This document shows positions 1-5,027 of a DNA stretch of 5,027 nt, piece by piece; the stretch's first letter is position 1; the number at the start of each line of letters is the position of its first letter. Under the pieces are notes generated by a model. That model saw nothing but the letters and a program-made list of their open reading frames with translations. It searched no databases and was not told the origin of the DNA. Both the position numbers and the translations under genes were made by a program. Source of the DNA: Paracoccaceae bacterium (GTDB lineage: Bacteria > Pseudomonadota > Alphaproteobacteria > Rhodobacterales > Rhodobacteraceae); the NCBI GenBank assembly GCA_002400675.1, contig NVQY01000147.1, positions 1 to 5,027 on the forward strand, given 5' to 3'.

Positions 1-315
1 ACCGGCGTCGAAGGCTATGTGGAAAGTGCCGCCATGGGCCTTTTGGCCGGGCGCATGGCGGCGGCTGAAATGGCCGGCCACACCCTGCCCGCCCCTTCGG
101 CCAATACCGCGACCGGCGCGCTGATCACCCACATCACCGGCGGCGCAGATGCCAAGACGTTTCAGCCGATGAACGTCAATTTCGGCCTGTTTCCCCCGGT
201 TGACGGGCTGAAAGGCGGGCGGCGCGGACGCAAAGACCGCTACAAGGCTTATACCGACCGCGCCAAACTGGATTGGAGCGACTGGTTAACGCAATCCCCT
301 CTGGACGCGCTTTGA
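1..315 (+). CDS. trmFO: TrmFO, FAD/folate-dependent tRNA (uracil-54-C5)-methyltransferase, C-terminal part
   Basis: TrmFO makes 5-methyluridine at position 54 of the tRNA T-loop, using methylene-tetrahydrofolate as carbon donor and reduced FAD; it is cytoplasmic. Only the last 104 residues are in the window. The reading frame is open from base 1, so the start lies upstream. Visible family signatures are [17 protein letters not shown] at visible residues 1-17 (the GidA/TrmFO FAD-domain end), [13 protein letters not shown] at about 55-67, and [13 protein letters not shown] at about 76-88. The family is about 440-470 residues long, so roughly a quarter is seen. The stop is TGA at 313-315. A methyltransferase gene follows on the same strand after 22 bp and may be co-transcribed. 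The identification is firm because these C-terminal motifs distinguish TrmFO from its paralogue MnmG. An internal GTG at position 19 is not the start. Confidence 0.95.
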   Translation, partial: TGVEGYVESAAMGLLAGRMAAAEMAGHTLPAPSANTATGALITHITGGADAKTFQPMNVNFGLFPPVDGLKGGRRGRKDRYKAYTDRAKLDWSDWLTQSPLDAL

Positions 316-337
316 CATTCCGGCCTAGGCTGCAACC

Positions 338-943
338 ATGAGCAAGGGATTTCTCGACAAAGCCTACGTCAAACAGGACGCACGCGAACTTTATGACGCC
401 TGGGCCACAAGTTACGATGCAGAGGTCGGTGAAAACGGCTATGCCACACCGGGGCGCTGCGCCGCTGCCCTGCACGCAATCATGCCTGACCCAAGCCTGC
501 CGCTGCTTGATTTCGGCTGCGGCACCGGCCTGTCGGGTCTGGCGCTGAAACTGGCCGGATTTACCACGATTGACGGGCTGGACCTGTCGCAGGACATGCT
601 GAAACAGGCCGCCGCCAAAGACCTCTACCGCACCCTGTCGCAGATCGAAGCGGGCGATGCCCTGACCCACACCCCCGGCGACTACGCAGCCATCGCCGCC
701 ATCGGTGTCATCGGTGCCGGGGCCGCGCCAATCTCGGTATTCGACACCCTGATGGCCGGACTTGCCACCGGCGGCTATCTGGTATTCTCGTTCAACGACC
801 ACGCCCTGCAAGACCCGGACAACGAGGCCAAACTGCACGACTATACCGACTCCAAACAGGCGCGCCTCCTGTTTCAGGAACACGGCCCCCACCTGCCCGG
901 TATCAACCTTAAGTCCAACGTCTACGTGCTTGAAAAGCTTTGA
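338..943 (+). CDS. Class I SAM-dependent methyltransferase, small, substrate unknown
   Basis: A 201-residue protein with a Rossmann-type methyltransferase fold, probably cytoplasmic. Motif I is LLDFGCGTGLSG at residues 56-67 (SAM-binding glycine loop). The acidic post-I strand is GLDLS at 80-84, whose Asp 82 should contact the ribose hydroxyls. A motif II-like strand lies at 116-125, and LATGGYLVFSFND at 142-154 is the usual strand 5 region. The N-terminal YDAWATSYDAEV (19-30) resembles the start of METTL27/WBSCR27-like and UbiE-like methyltransferases, so it may belong to that group. No target-recognition domain is visible, so the substrate cannot be read from sequence. The ATG at 338 is 22 bp after the trmFO stop with only a weak AGG ahead of it, which suggests expression from an upstream promoter. 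Its TGA overlaps the gluQ TTG start. Lying between two tRNA-modification genes makes an RNA substrate possible, but this is inference. Confidence 0.85.
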   Translation: MSKGFLDKAYVKQDARELYDAWATSYDAEVGENGYATPGRCAAALHAIMPDPSLPLLDFGCGTGLSGLALKLAGFTTIDGLDLSQDMLKQAAAKDLYRTLSQIEAGDALTHTPGDYAAIAAIGVIGAGAAPISVFDTLMAGLATGGYLVFSFNDHALQDPDNEAKLHDYTDSKQARLLFQEHGPHLPGINLKSNVYVLEKL

Positions 944-1782
944 TTTTCACCACCAGATTTGCCCCATCCCCAACCGGCCCCCTGCACCTTGGCCACGCCT
1001 ATTCTGCGCTTGTCGCCCATGACATGGCGCGCGCCGCCAATGGCCGTTTCCTGCTGCGCATCGAGGACACCGACACCTCCCGCGCCCGCCCCCATTGGGA
1101 GGCTCAGATCTACGACGACCTGCACTGGCTCGGCCTGCAATGGGAGGTCCCGGTCCGGCGTCAGTCCGAACACCTGCAACACTACAACGACACGCTGATG
1201 ACCCTCGCCAAACGCGACCTGATCTACCCATGCAGTTGCAAACGCAGCGACATCCGCGCCGCCCTGTCAGCCCCGCAAGAGGGCGTGCCGACAATCGGCC
1301 CCTACCCCGGAACCTGCCGAAACCGACCAATGTCCAGCCGCCAACCCGGCGACGCCCTGCGCCTTGATATGGCCCGCGCCCTGAAACAGCTGACACCCCC
1401 CCTGCCCACATTCACCGAAACCGGCCCATGCCACGCGGGCCAACACATACTGGACCCAAAAAGACTGCAACAAGACACCGGCGACGCGGTGCTGGGACGC
1501 AAGGAAATCGAAACCGTCTCCTATGTGCTGGCCGCAGTGATCGACGACGCGTCCCAGGGCGTCACCCACGTCATCCGCGGCGCAGACCTCTACCCCACCA
1601 CATTCCTGCAAATCCTGCTGCAATCCTTGCTGGACCTGCCCACACCAACCTACCACCACCACCAGTTGATCCGCGACGATGCCGGCAAACGGCTGGCCAA
1701 ACGCGACGACGCCCGCGCCATCGCCACCTACCACGCCGCAGGCACCACCCCGACACAACTACGCGCAATGGTCGGCCTATAA
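940..1782 (+). CDS. gluQ: Glutamyl-Q tRNA(Asp) synthetase (GluQRS)
   Basis: GluQRS activates glutamate with ATP and attaches it to the queuosine base at position 34 of tRNA-Asp; it is a truncated paralogue of glutamyl-tRNA synthetase lacking the anticodon-binding domain. The 280-residue length fits the family (about 280-310). Visible motifs are RFAPSPTGPLHLGH with the HIGH-type HLGH at residues 16-19, LLRIEDTDTSRAR (38-50), the zinc site C98-x-C100 with Y122 and C126, the segment with GVTHVIRGADL (207-217), and a KMSKS-type RLAKR at 251-255. The start must be TTG at 940: no in-frame ATG occurs before the HLGH motif, and the protein begins five residues before RFAPSP as expected. TTG shares bases with the TGA of the preceding methyltransferase gene (TTGA), pointing to translational coupling; the upstream GAAAAG is a weak ribosome site. 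It would depend on queuosine synthesis genes outside the window. Confidence 0.93.
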   Translation: MIFTTRFAPSPTGPLHLGHAYSALVAHDMARAANGRFLLRIEDTDTSRARPHWEAQIYDDLHWLGLQWEVPVRRQSEHLQHYNDTLMTLAKRDLIYPCSCKRSDIRAALSAPQEGVPTIGPYPGTCRNRPMSSRQPGDALRLDMARALKQLTPPLPTFTETGPCHAGQHILDPKRLQQDTGDAVLGRKEIETVSYVLAAVIDDASQGVTHVIRGADLYPTTFLQILLQSLLDLPTPTYHHHQLIRDDAGKRLAKRDDARAIATYHAAGTTPTQLRAMVGL

Positions 1783-1819
1783 CCCCCAACTTCTTCTTGT
1801 TATAAATACTCGCGCCGCA

Positions 1820-1839
1820 GGCCCATGGACCAAAGGGCC
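1820..1839. terminator. Weak hairpin between convergent gluQ and hisI
   Basis: The 59-bp gap between the two convergent genes contains GGCCC (1820-1824) and GGGCC (1835-1839) around a 10-base loop. Neither side is followed at once by a T tract, although AT-rich sequence (TATAAATA) lies at 1800-1808. It may help terminate one or both transcripts, but five base pairs in GC-rich DNA can arise by chance, so this is a tentative call. Confidence 0.25.
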
Positions 1840-1841
1840 AT

Positions 1842-2225
1842 TCACCGCTCAACCCCCATCACCTCAACCTCATCCCCGCCGCGCACAGCCCGATAAAAAC
1901 AACTGCGCCGCCCGGTATGACAGGCCGGGCCGGTCTGGCGCACCACCACCAACAAACAATCCCGGTCACAATCCAGACGCAGATCCACCAACTCCTGAAC
2001 ATTGCCCGAGGTCTCGCCCTTGACCCAGAACGCCGCGCGCGAACGTGACCAATAGGTCACCCGCCCACTGGCCAACGTGCGCGCCACCGCTTCGGCATTC
2101 ATCCACGCCATCATCAACACCTCGCCCGTGGCCTCGTCCTGGGCAATCGCCGGGATCAAACCGGCGTCATTATACTTCAGGGACGCCGGGTCAAACCGCG
2201 CCGTAACGGACATTTCATCGTTCAT
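1842..2225 (-). CDS. hisI: Phosphoribosyl-AMP cyclohydrolase (HisI)
   Basis: Catalyses the third step of histidine biosynthesis, opening the adenine ring of phosphoribosyl-AMP to give ProFAR; cytoplasmic metalloenzyme. With ATG at 2225 it has 127 residues, the size of a stand-alone cyclohydrolase with no HisE (pyrophosphohydrolase) fusion. Motifs are [12 protein letters not shown] (35-46), [13 protein letters not shown] (55-67), GETSGNVQ (70-77), the metal-binding DCDRD (85-89) with Asp 85, 87 and 89, and [15 protein letters not shown] (97-111). C86, C102 and C109 match the zinc-binding cysteines of the family, so the active site looks complete. The open frame runs on to 2828, but that part is antisense to the scaffold gene and not protein-like. 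A second ATG at 2213 gives 123 residues; 2225 is preferred because AAAAGG lies a plausible distance upstream, whereas nothing good precedes 2213. Divergent from the scaffold gene and convergent with gluQ. Confidence 0.95.
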   Translation of the reverse strand: MNDEMSVTARFDPASLKYNDAGLIPAIAQDEATGEVLMMAWMNAEAVARTLASGRVTYWSRSRAAFWVKGETSGNVQELVDLRLDCDRDCLLVVVRQTGPACHTGRRSCFYRAVRGGDEVEVMGVER

Positions 2226-2228
2226 GGG

Positions 2229-2243
2229 GCAAAAACCTTTTGC
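2229..2243. promoter_or_regulatory. Small inverted repeat in the hisI leader covering its ribosome binding site
   Basis: GCAAAA and TTTTGC flank a three-base loop just upstream of the hisI ATG. Read on the - strand, the AAAAGG that would serve as ribosome binding site lies in the left arm and loop of this potential hairpin. The stem is mostly A-T and weak, so any effect on hisI translation is unproven. Confidence 0.3.
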
Positions 2244-2267
2244 ATCGACAACCTGCCTGACTATGTA
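2239..2267 (+). promoter_or_regulatory. Tentative promoter for the scaffold gene
   Basis: TTTGCA at 2239-2244 and TATGTA at 2262-2267 are spaced 17 bp apart in the 81-bp divergent gap. The matches to sigma-70 consensus are weak (four of six and three of six). A promoter for each divergent gene is expected here, but the exact position is uncertain. Confidence 0.25.
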
Positions 2268-2306
2268 TTGGCAAGCACCGCCAAGGAAAACCCCAAGAGG
2301 ACGACC

Positions 2307-2759
2307 ATGCCCGCCGACAACGACCTGATCAAACTCTACTCTGCCCGCATTCTGGCGCTGGCCGCCGACATCCCGCATCTGGACCGGCTGGATTCGCCCG
2401 ACGCCAGCGTCAAACGCCGCTCTCCGCTGTGCGGCTCGACGGTGACGGTGGATGTGAACGTGACCGACGGGGTGATCACCGGGTTCGGACAAGACGTAAA
2501 GGCCTGCGCTTTGGGGCAGGCCTCGGCGGCGGTGGTCGCGGGGGCGGCCATTGGGGCGACCCGTGAACAGATCACCACTGCGCGCGATCAACTCAAGGCG
2601 ATGCTGAAAAACGACGGCCCCGCCCCTGACGCGCCGTTTGACGGCCTCGAAGTGCTGATCCCCGCGCGCGAATTCAAAAACCGCCACGCGTCTATTCTGC
2701 TGGCAATCGAGGCCACCGCCGAAGCGATGGAACAAGCCGCGCAGGCCAACTGCGCCTGA
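2307..2759 (+). CDS. NifU/IscU-like iron-sulfur cluster scaffold family protein with an incomplete ligand set
   Basis: A 150-residue protein of the NifU N-terminal (IscU/SufU-like) family, which usually builds Fe-S clusters on a dimer or monomer in the cytoplasm. Conserved landmarks are [12 protein letters not shown] (39-50) with C42, [11 protein letters not shown] (64-74) with C67, and the C-terminal helix region [10 protein letters not shown] (124-133). Classical members carry Asp two residues after the first Cys (CGD) and a third Cys after the His of the last motif. Here these positions are S44 and A128 (after H127), so only two of three cysteines remain and the Asp is absent. C149 near the C-terminus is an extra cysteine of unknown meaning. 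Start choice: AAGAGGA sits just upstream of ATG 2307; a TTG 39 bp earlier would add a non-family N-terminus. It is not next to visible isc or suf genes. It could have a role other than de novo cluster assembly. Confidence 0.82.
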   Translation: MPADNDLIKLYSARILALAADIPHLDRLDSPDASVKRRSPLCGSTVTVDVNVTDGVITGFGQDVKACALGQASAAVVAGAAIGATREQITTARDQLKAMLKNDGPAPDAPFDGLEVLIPAREFKNRHASILLAIEATAEAMEQAAQANCA

Positions 2760-2773
2760 CACCCGGCGACAAA

Positions 2774-2800
2774 GCGGGCTTGATGCAAATTCAAGCCCGC
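2774..2800 (+). terminator. Perfect 10-bp hairpin after the scaffold gene, terminator-like
   Basis: GCGGGCTTGA (2774-2783) and TCAAGCCCGC (2791-2800) are exact reverse complements around a 7-base loop, 15 bp after the scaffold gene stop. There is no T tract on the + strand, so it is not a canonical intrinsic terminator. It may terminate without a U tract, slow 3' decay of the upstream mRNA, or separate this gene from marC, which starts 39 bp downstream. Confidence 0.5.
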
Positions 2801-2839
2801 CCCATAGTGCCCTGAAATCCCTTTTCAAAGGCGGGCATT

Positions 2840-3478
2840 GTGCAGGATCTGATTGAACGCTTTGTGACCTTGTGGGTTGTCATCGACCCGATTGGCACGA
2901 TCCCGGTGTTTATCGCCGTCACGGCGGGCATGGATGCCGTCGCCCGACGCAAAACCGCACTACAGGCCGCTTTGGTCAGCGCCGGTGTGCTGCTGTTTTT
3001 CCTGGTTTTCGGGCAAATCCTGATCGAAGCGCTTGATATCGGCCTCAACTCGTTTCAGGTGGCAGGCGGGGTGGTGTTGTTCCTGTTCGCCCTGACCATG
3101 ATCTTTGGCGAACCGAAATCCGAAACCGATCAACGCCAGCCGGAATCGCCTGCGGATTCCGACATCGAAAAACCCAGCCCCGGTATATTTCCGCTGGCGG
3201 TGCCCTCGCTTGCCTCGCCCGGCGCGATGCTGGCCATTGTCATGCTGACCGACAACAACAGTTTCGGCGCGGTTGAACAAAGCCTGACCGCCGTGGTCAT
3301 GCTGGTGGTGATTGCCTTTGCCTTTGTGCTGATGTTGTTTGCCGAGCCGATCATCCGGGTCATCGGTCTGGCCGGCTCGGCGATTGTCAGCCGCGTCATG
3401 GGGATGATCCTGGCCTCGGTGGCGGCCAATGCGGTTCTGTCGGCGCTGTTGAACATCTTTCAGACCGGCCAGCTTTGA
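2840..3478 (+). CDS. MarC family integral membrane protein
   Basis: A 212-residue inner-membrane protein of the MarC/YchE/YhgN family (UPF0056). The family was once linked to multiple antibiotic resistance, but its transport role is not established. Six hydrophobic segments can be seen at about residues 5-27, 41-63, 69-89, 117-137, 149-168 and 185-206. Family signatures are [12 protein letters not shown] (13-24), [10 protein letters not shown] (83-92) and [13 protein letters not shown] (117-129). A charged loop rich in Asp, Glu, Pro and Ser (about 91-115) separates helices 3 and 4, as is common in the family. The start is GTG at 2840, with AAAGG at 2827-2831 leaving an 8-base spacer; the protein then begins immediately before the first helix, as expected. 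It is downstream of a hairpin, so it may have its own promoter, but none is obvious in the 80 bp before it. The gene converges on the small - strand gene at 3692-3814. Confidence 0.92.
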   Translation: MQDLIERFVTLWVVIDPIGTIPVFIAVTAGMDAVARRKTALQAALVSAGVLLFFLVFGQILIEALDIGLNSFQVAGGVVLFLFALTMIFGEPKSETDQRQPESPADSDIEKPSPGIFPLAVPSLASPGAMLAIVMLTDNNSFGAVEQSLTAVVMLVVIAFAFVLMLFAEPIIRVIGLAGSAIVSRVMGMILASVAANAVLSALLNIFQTGQL

Positions 3479-3517
3479 CACCCACGGCAAATTTCCAATC
3501 CCCCGCGCCCATCGCAT

Positions 3518-3553
3518 AAAAAAACCGCCGCACATCCATGTGGATGGCGGCGG
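3518..3553 (-). terminator. Rho-independent terminator for the - strand small-gene transcript
   Basis: On the - strand a GC-rich hairpin is followed directly by seven T residues. Pairing segments on the + strand are CCGCC (3525-3529) with GGCGG (3549-3553) and CATCC (3533-3537) with GGATG (3542-3546), around the tetraloop 3538-3541 with a small internal loop. The A run at 3518-3524 reads as the T tract. Its polarity fits a transcript coming from the 40-residue gene upstream. It is not a canonical terminator for marC, since no T tract follows on the + strand. Confidence 0.8.
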
Positions 3554-3691
3554 CAAGGTATTGCAGGTCTTGTGTGGGGTCCGGCGGACGCGGGTCGGGG
3601 CGAAAGAGGCAGGCCCCGATATAGGCATGTTCGGGACAGAACACCGCGCACCGGCACAAGAATGCAGGCAGATTCGAATAAGTCCTTAAGG
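3554..3691 (-). other. Untranslated or unassigned stretch between the small gene and its terminator
   Basis: These 138 bp lie between the stop of the 40-residue gene and the terminator, and would be the 3' part of that transcript. They contain a 7-bp stem, TCGGGGC (3595-3601) with GCCCCGA (3613-3619), around an 11-base loop. One - strand frame is open here (TTG at 3659, continuing past the terminator into antisense marC) and shows a coding-like pattern at its three codon positions. It has no convincing ribosome site, and a terminator would lie inside it. No known RNA family is recognised. Confidence 0.4.
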
Positions 3692-3814
3692 TCAGACAAG
3701 CCCCGGCAGATGCAGCACAACCACCAACATGACCGCCAGCGCCGCTACGCCGATTGCGTCCTGCAACAAGGTGGATTGCGCACGGTGAAAGCTGGTTACG
3801 ATCTGGTGCATCAT
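3692..3814 (-). CDS. Unrecognised 40-residue single-helix membrane protein, probably SOS-inducible
   Basis: I do not recognise this protein from any named family. It starts ATG ATG at 3814 and 3811; TGAGGAG with GAGGAG at 3823-3828 gives an 8-base spacer to the first ATG, a very good ribosome site. Residues 1-19 are polar to amphipathic (MMHQIVTSFHRAQ, then STLLQD), and residues 20-38 form one hydrophobic helix (AIGVAALAVMLVVV, then LHLPG), ending in LV at the C-terminus. It should sit in the inner membrane; the few charges (His 3, His 10, Arg 11, Asp 19) are all on the N-terminal side, which suggests N-in topology. Tandem SOS boxes lie about 60 bp upstream, and a strong terminator follows. 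By layout, size and predicted location it resembles SOS-induced SidA of Caulobacter (cell-division inhibitor) or TisB of E. coli (membrane-depolarising toxin), but homology is not claimed. recG lies 158 bp upstream on the same strand. Confidence 0.72.
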   Translation of the reverse strand: MMHQIVTSFHRAQSTLLQDAIGVAALAVMLVVVLHLPGLV

Positions 3815-3873
3815 GGCGGTGGCTCCTCAGGGTCGGTTAATCATTTGTTGACCCTTTGTTCTCATTTTGGAAA

Positions 3874-3909
3874 GAACTTGTAAAGAACTTTATGGGAACA
3901 TTTGTGAAC
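3874..3909 (-). promoter_or_regulatory. Tandem LexA-type SOS boxes upstream of the 40-residue gene
   Basis: Four GAAC half-sites lie in direct repeat on the + strand at 3874, 3885, 3896 and 3906 (GTTC when read towards the small gene). The first two gaps are exactly seven bases, giving two overlapping copies of GAAC-N7-GAAC; the last gap is six. GTTC-N7-GTTC is the established LexA operator of alphaproteobacteria, including Rhodobacter and Caulobacter. The half-sites are 11, 11 and 10 bp apart, so they face one side of the helix. Promoter elements are not clear: TTCACA (3908-3903) with TTTACA (3884-3879) at 18-bp spacing is one possibility, and it would be covered by the operator. Confidence 0.78.
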
Positions 3910-3917
3910 TTTTTGCC

Positions 3918-3930
3918 AAATCCAGGATTT
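3918..3930. repeat. Short perfect inverted repeat in the AT-rich gap below recG
   Basis: AAATCC and GGATTT are exact reverse complements around a single central base, so this is a dyad that could bind a protein dimer rather than a stable RNA hairpin. It lies 8 bp from the outermost SOS half-site. It may be chance in AT-rich DNA. Confidence 0.2.
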
Positions 3931-3972
3931 TCAATGCGTCAAGAGATCATCGCAGCCGCCGCAGTCCCGGCT

Positions 3973-5027
3973 TTAGCCAACAGAAATCAGCCGGATCGCC
4001 CGGTCCTGACGCATCAGCCACAACAACACCCGTGCCGCGCGCCCCCGGTCGCTTGAGAGGTCGGGATCTGCCGTCAATAACGCGCGCGCATCGCTTTGCG
4101 CCACCGCCATCAACGCGGCCTGACGTTCCAGATCGGCGATGCGAAACACCGGCAGGCCCGATTGTGCGGTGCCGATCAGATCACCCGCGCCGCGCATCGT
4201 CAGGTCAGTTTCGGCTATGACAAAGCCGTCCTCGGTCTCGCGCAACACTTCGAGCCGCTTGCGCCCGCCCTCGGTCAGGGGGGATTGATACAGCAACAAA
4301 CAGGTCGATTGTGCCGAGCCTCGGCCCACGCGCCCGCGTAACTGATGTAACTGCGCCAGTCCGAAATTCTCGGCCCGCTCGATCACCATGATGGTGGCGT
4401 TGGGCACATCCACGCCGACTTCGATCACCGTAGTCGCCACCAGAACCGACGTTTCCCCGGCCTGAAATGCCGCCATCGCCGCGTCCTTGTCGGCGGCGGG
4501 CATTTGCCCGTGCACCATGCCAACCACGCCTTCGCCCAGCACTGCGCGCAGGTGTTTGAACCGCTGTTCGGCGGCGATCAGATCGACCACTTCGGATTCA
4601 TCCACCAAAGGACAGACCCAGTAGCATTGCCGCCCCTCGCCAATCGCCCGGCGCAGGTGATCAACCACCTCGTCGATGCGTTCGGTGCTGACCACGGCGG
4701 TTTTGATCGGCAGACGTCCGGGCGGTTTTTCATCCAGCACCGACACATCCATATCGCCATATTGCGCCAACGCCAGCGACCGTGGGATCGGCGTTGCCGT
4801 CATCACCAGCACGTCCGCGCCAACGCCCTTTTCGGCTAGCTCCATGCGCTGGCGTACGCCAAACCGGTGCTGTTCATCGACCACCGCAAGGCGCAGGTCG
4901 CTGAATTTCACGTCCGCCTGAAACACCGCATGGGTGCCCACCAGAATCGAAATGTCGCCACGCGCCAATGCGGCCAGCTTGGCCTTACGCTCGCCCCCCT
5001 TGTCGCGCCCGGTCAGGATTTCCAGAA
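3973..5027 (-). CDS. recG: ATP-dependent DNA helicase RecG, C-terminal half
   Basis: RecG remodels stalled replication forks and branch-migrates Holliday junctions. The window shows the last 350 residues; the start lies beyond the right edge, and the N-terminal wedge domain and Walker A are not seen. Visible helicase motifs (numbered from the first complete codon) are GTHAVFQ (30-36), the DEQH box in VVDEQHRFGVRQR (48-60), TATPIPRSLA (76-85), VVGMVHGQM (167-175), VATTVIEVGVDVPNA (196-210) and HQLRGRVGRG (227-236). The C-terminal RecG-specific block RGAGDLIGTAQSG is at 278-290. The protein ends in RLISVG with TAA at 3973-3975. All catalytic motifs in view are intact. Full-length RecG is about 690-700 residues. 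No clear terminator follows; the next gene on this strand starts 158 bp on, with its own operator. Normal RecG is not generally under LexA control. Confidence 0.97.
   Translation of the reverse strand, partial: LEILTGRDKGGERKAKLAALARGDISILVGTHAVFQADVKFSDLRLAVVDEQHRFGVRQRMELAEKGVGADVLVMTATPIPRSLALAQYGDMDVSVLDEKPPGRLPIKTAVVSTERIDEVVDHLRRAIGEGRQCYWVCPLVDESEVVDLIAAEQRFKHLRAVLGEGVVGMVHGQMPAADKDAAMAAFQAGETSVLVATTVIEVGVDVPNATIMVIERAENFGLAQLHQLRGRVGRGSAQSTCLLLYQSPLTEGGRKRLEVLRETEDGFVIAETDLTMRGAGDLIGTAQSGLPVFRIADLERQAALMAVAQSDARALLTADPDLSSDRGRAARVLLWLMRQDRAIRLISVG

Noticed and set aside
176..892. 238-codon open frame on the - strand opposite the methyltransferase gene
   Set aside because: It overlaps trmFO and the whole methyltransferase gene, both with clear family motifs, and its own translation shows no recognisable motif. 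It is a shadow frame in GC-rich DNA.
1428..1805. 125-codon + strand frame inside gluQ
   Set aside because: The product is almost all Arg, Pro, His and Thr, typical of a shifted frame of a C-rich gene; gluQ in the other frame has all catalytic motifs.
2226..2828. N-terminal extension of the hisI frame up to 2828
   Set aside because: It is antisense to the scaffold gene and rich in Arg and Gly; HisI homology begins only after the ATG at 2225.
2960..3628. 222-codon - strand frame opposite marC
   Set aside because: The translation is rich in His, Gln and Arg without a domain, as expected for the antisense of a membrane-protein gene.
3642..3657. TGTTC and GAACA arms around 3630-3650 as a further SOS box
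   Set aside because: The half-sites near here are inverted and too close, not in the direct GTTC-N7-GTTC arrangement, so this is not an alphaproteobacterial LexA site.
3554..3691. Small signal recognition particle RNA or another housekeeping RNA in the gap after marC
   Set aside because: The conserved GGTCAGGTCCGGAAGGAAGC-type SRP core is absent on both strands, and no tRNA arms are visible.
3572..3883. 103-codon + strand frame covering the small gene
   Set aside because: It is antisense to the 40-residue ORF, has no ribosome site, and its composition is Arg- and Gln-rich; the - strand ORF has the ribosome site, operator and terminator.
3856..4056. 66-codon + strand frame starting in the SOS operator region
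   Set aside because: The hydrophobic N-terminus comes from AT-rich operator DNA and the rest is antisense to recG; it starts at TTG with no ribosome site.

Overview
The window looks like a chromosomal segment from an alphaproteobacterium, most likely of the Rhodobacterales (Roseobacter/Rhodobacter relatives). The reasons are the high GC content with strong C/G at third codon positions, the protein sequences of TrmFO, GluQRS, HisI, MarC and RecG, and direct-repeat GAAC-N7-GAAC operators, the alphaproteobacterial form of the LexA SOS box. I see no mobile element, CRISPR array, tRNA or rRNA.

Layout, left to right. Positions 1-1782 (+ strand) hold a tRNA-modification cluster: the 3' end of trmFO, a small class I SAM methyltransferase of unknown substrate, and gluQ, whose TTG start overlaps the methyltransferase stop. 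This unit converges on hisI (- strand, 1842-2225). An 81-bp divergent gap separates hisI from a NifU/IscU-like scaffold gene (+, 2307-2759) that lacks part of the usual cluster-binding set. A strong hairpin follows, then a MarC-family membrane protein gene (+, 2840-3478). The right end is the C-terminal 350 residues of RecG helicase (- strand, 3973 to the window edge).

The most interesting part is the 494-bp stretch between marC and recG. On the - strand it holds a 40-codon ORF (3692-3814) with a strong GAGGAG ribosome binding site. It encodes a one-helix hydrophobic protein that I do not recognise. About 60 bp upstream of its start are four GTTC half-sites in direct repeat (spacers N6, N7, N7), which make two exact, overlapping SOS boxes. 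A hairpin with a seven-T tract closes the transcript at 3518-3553. This has the layout of a DNA-damage-inducible small membrane protein, like SidA of Caulobacter (division inhibitor) or TisB of E. coli (membrane toxin), although no sequence similarity to either is evident by eye.

How the genes fit together: TrmFO (m5U54) and GluQRS (glutamyl-queuosine 34 of tRNA-Asp) both modify tRNA, so the methyltransferase between them may act on RNA, though that is only inference. HisI, the scaffold protein and MarC show no obvious shared pathway. RecG and the putative SOS gene share a DNA-damage theme, but the small gene appears to have its own promoter and terminator.
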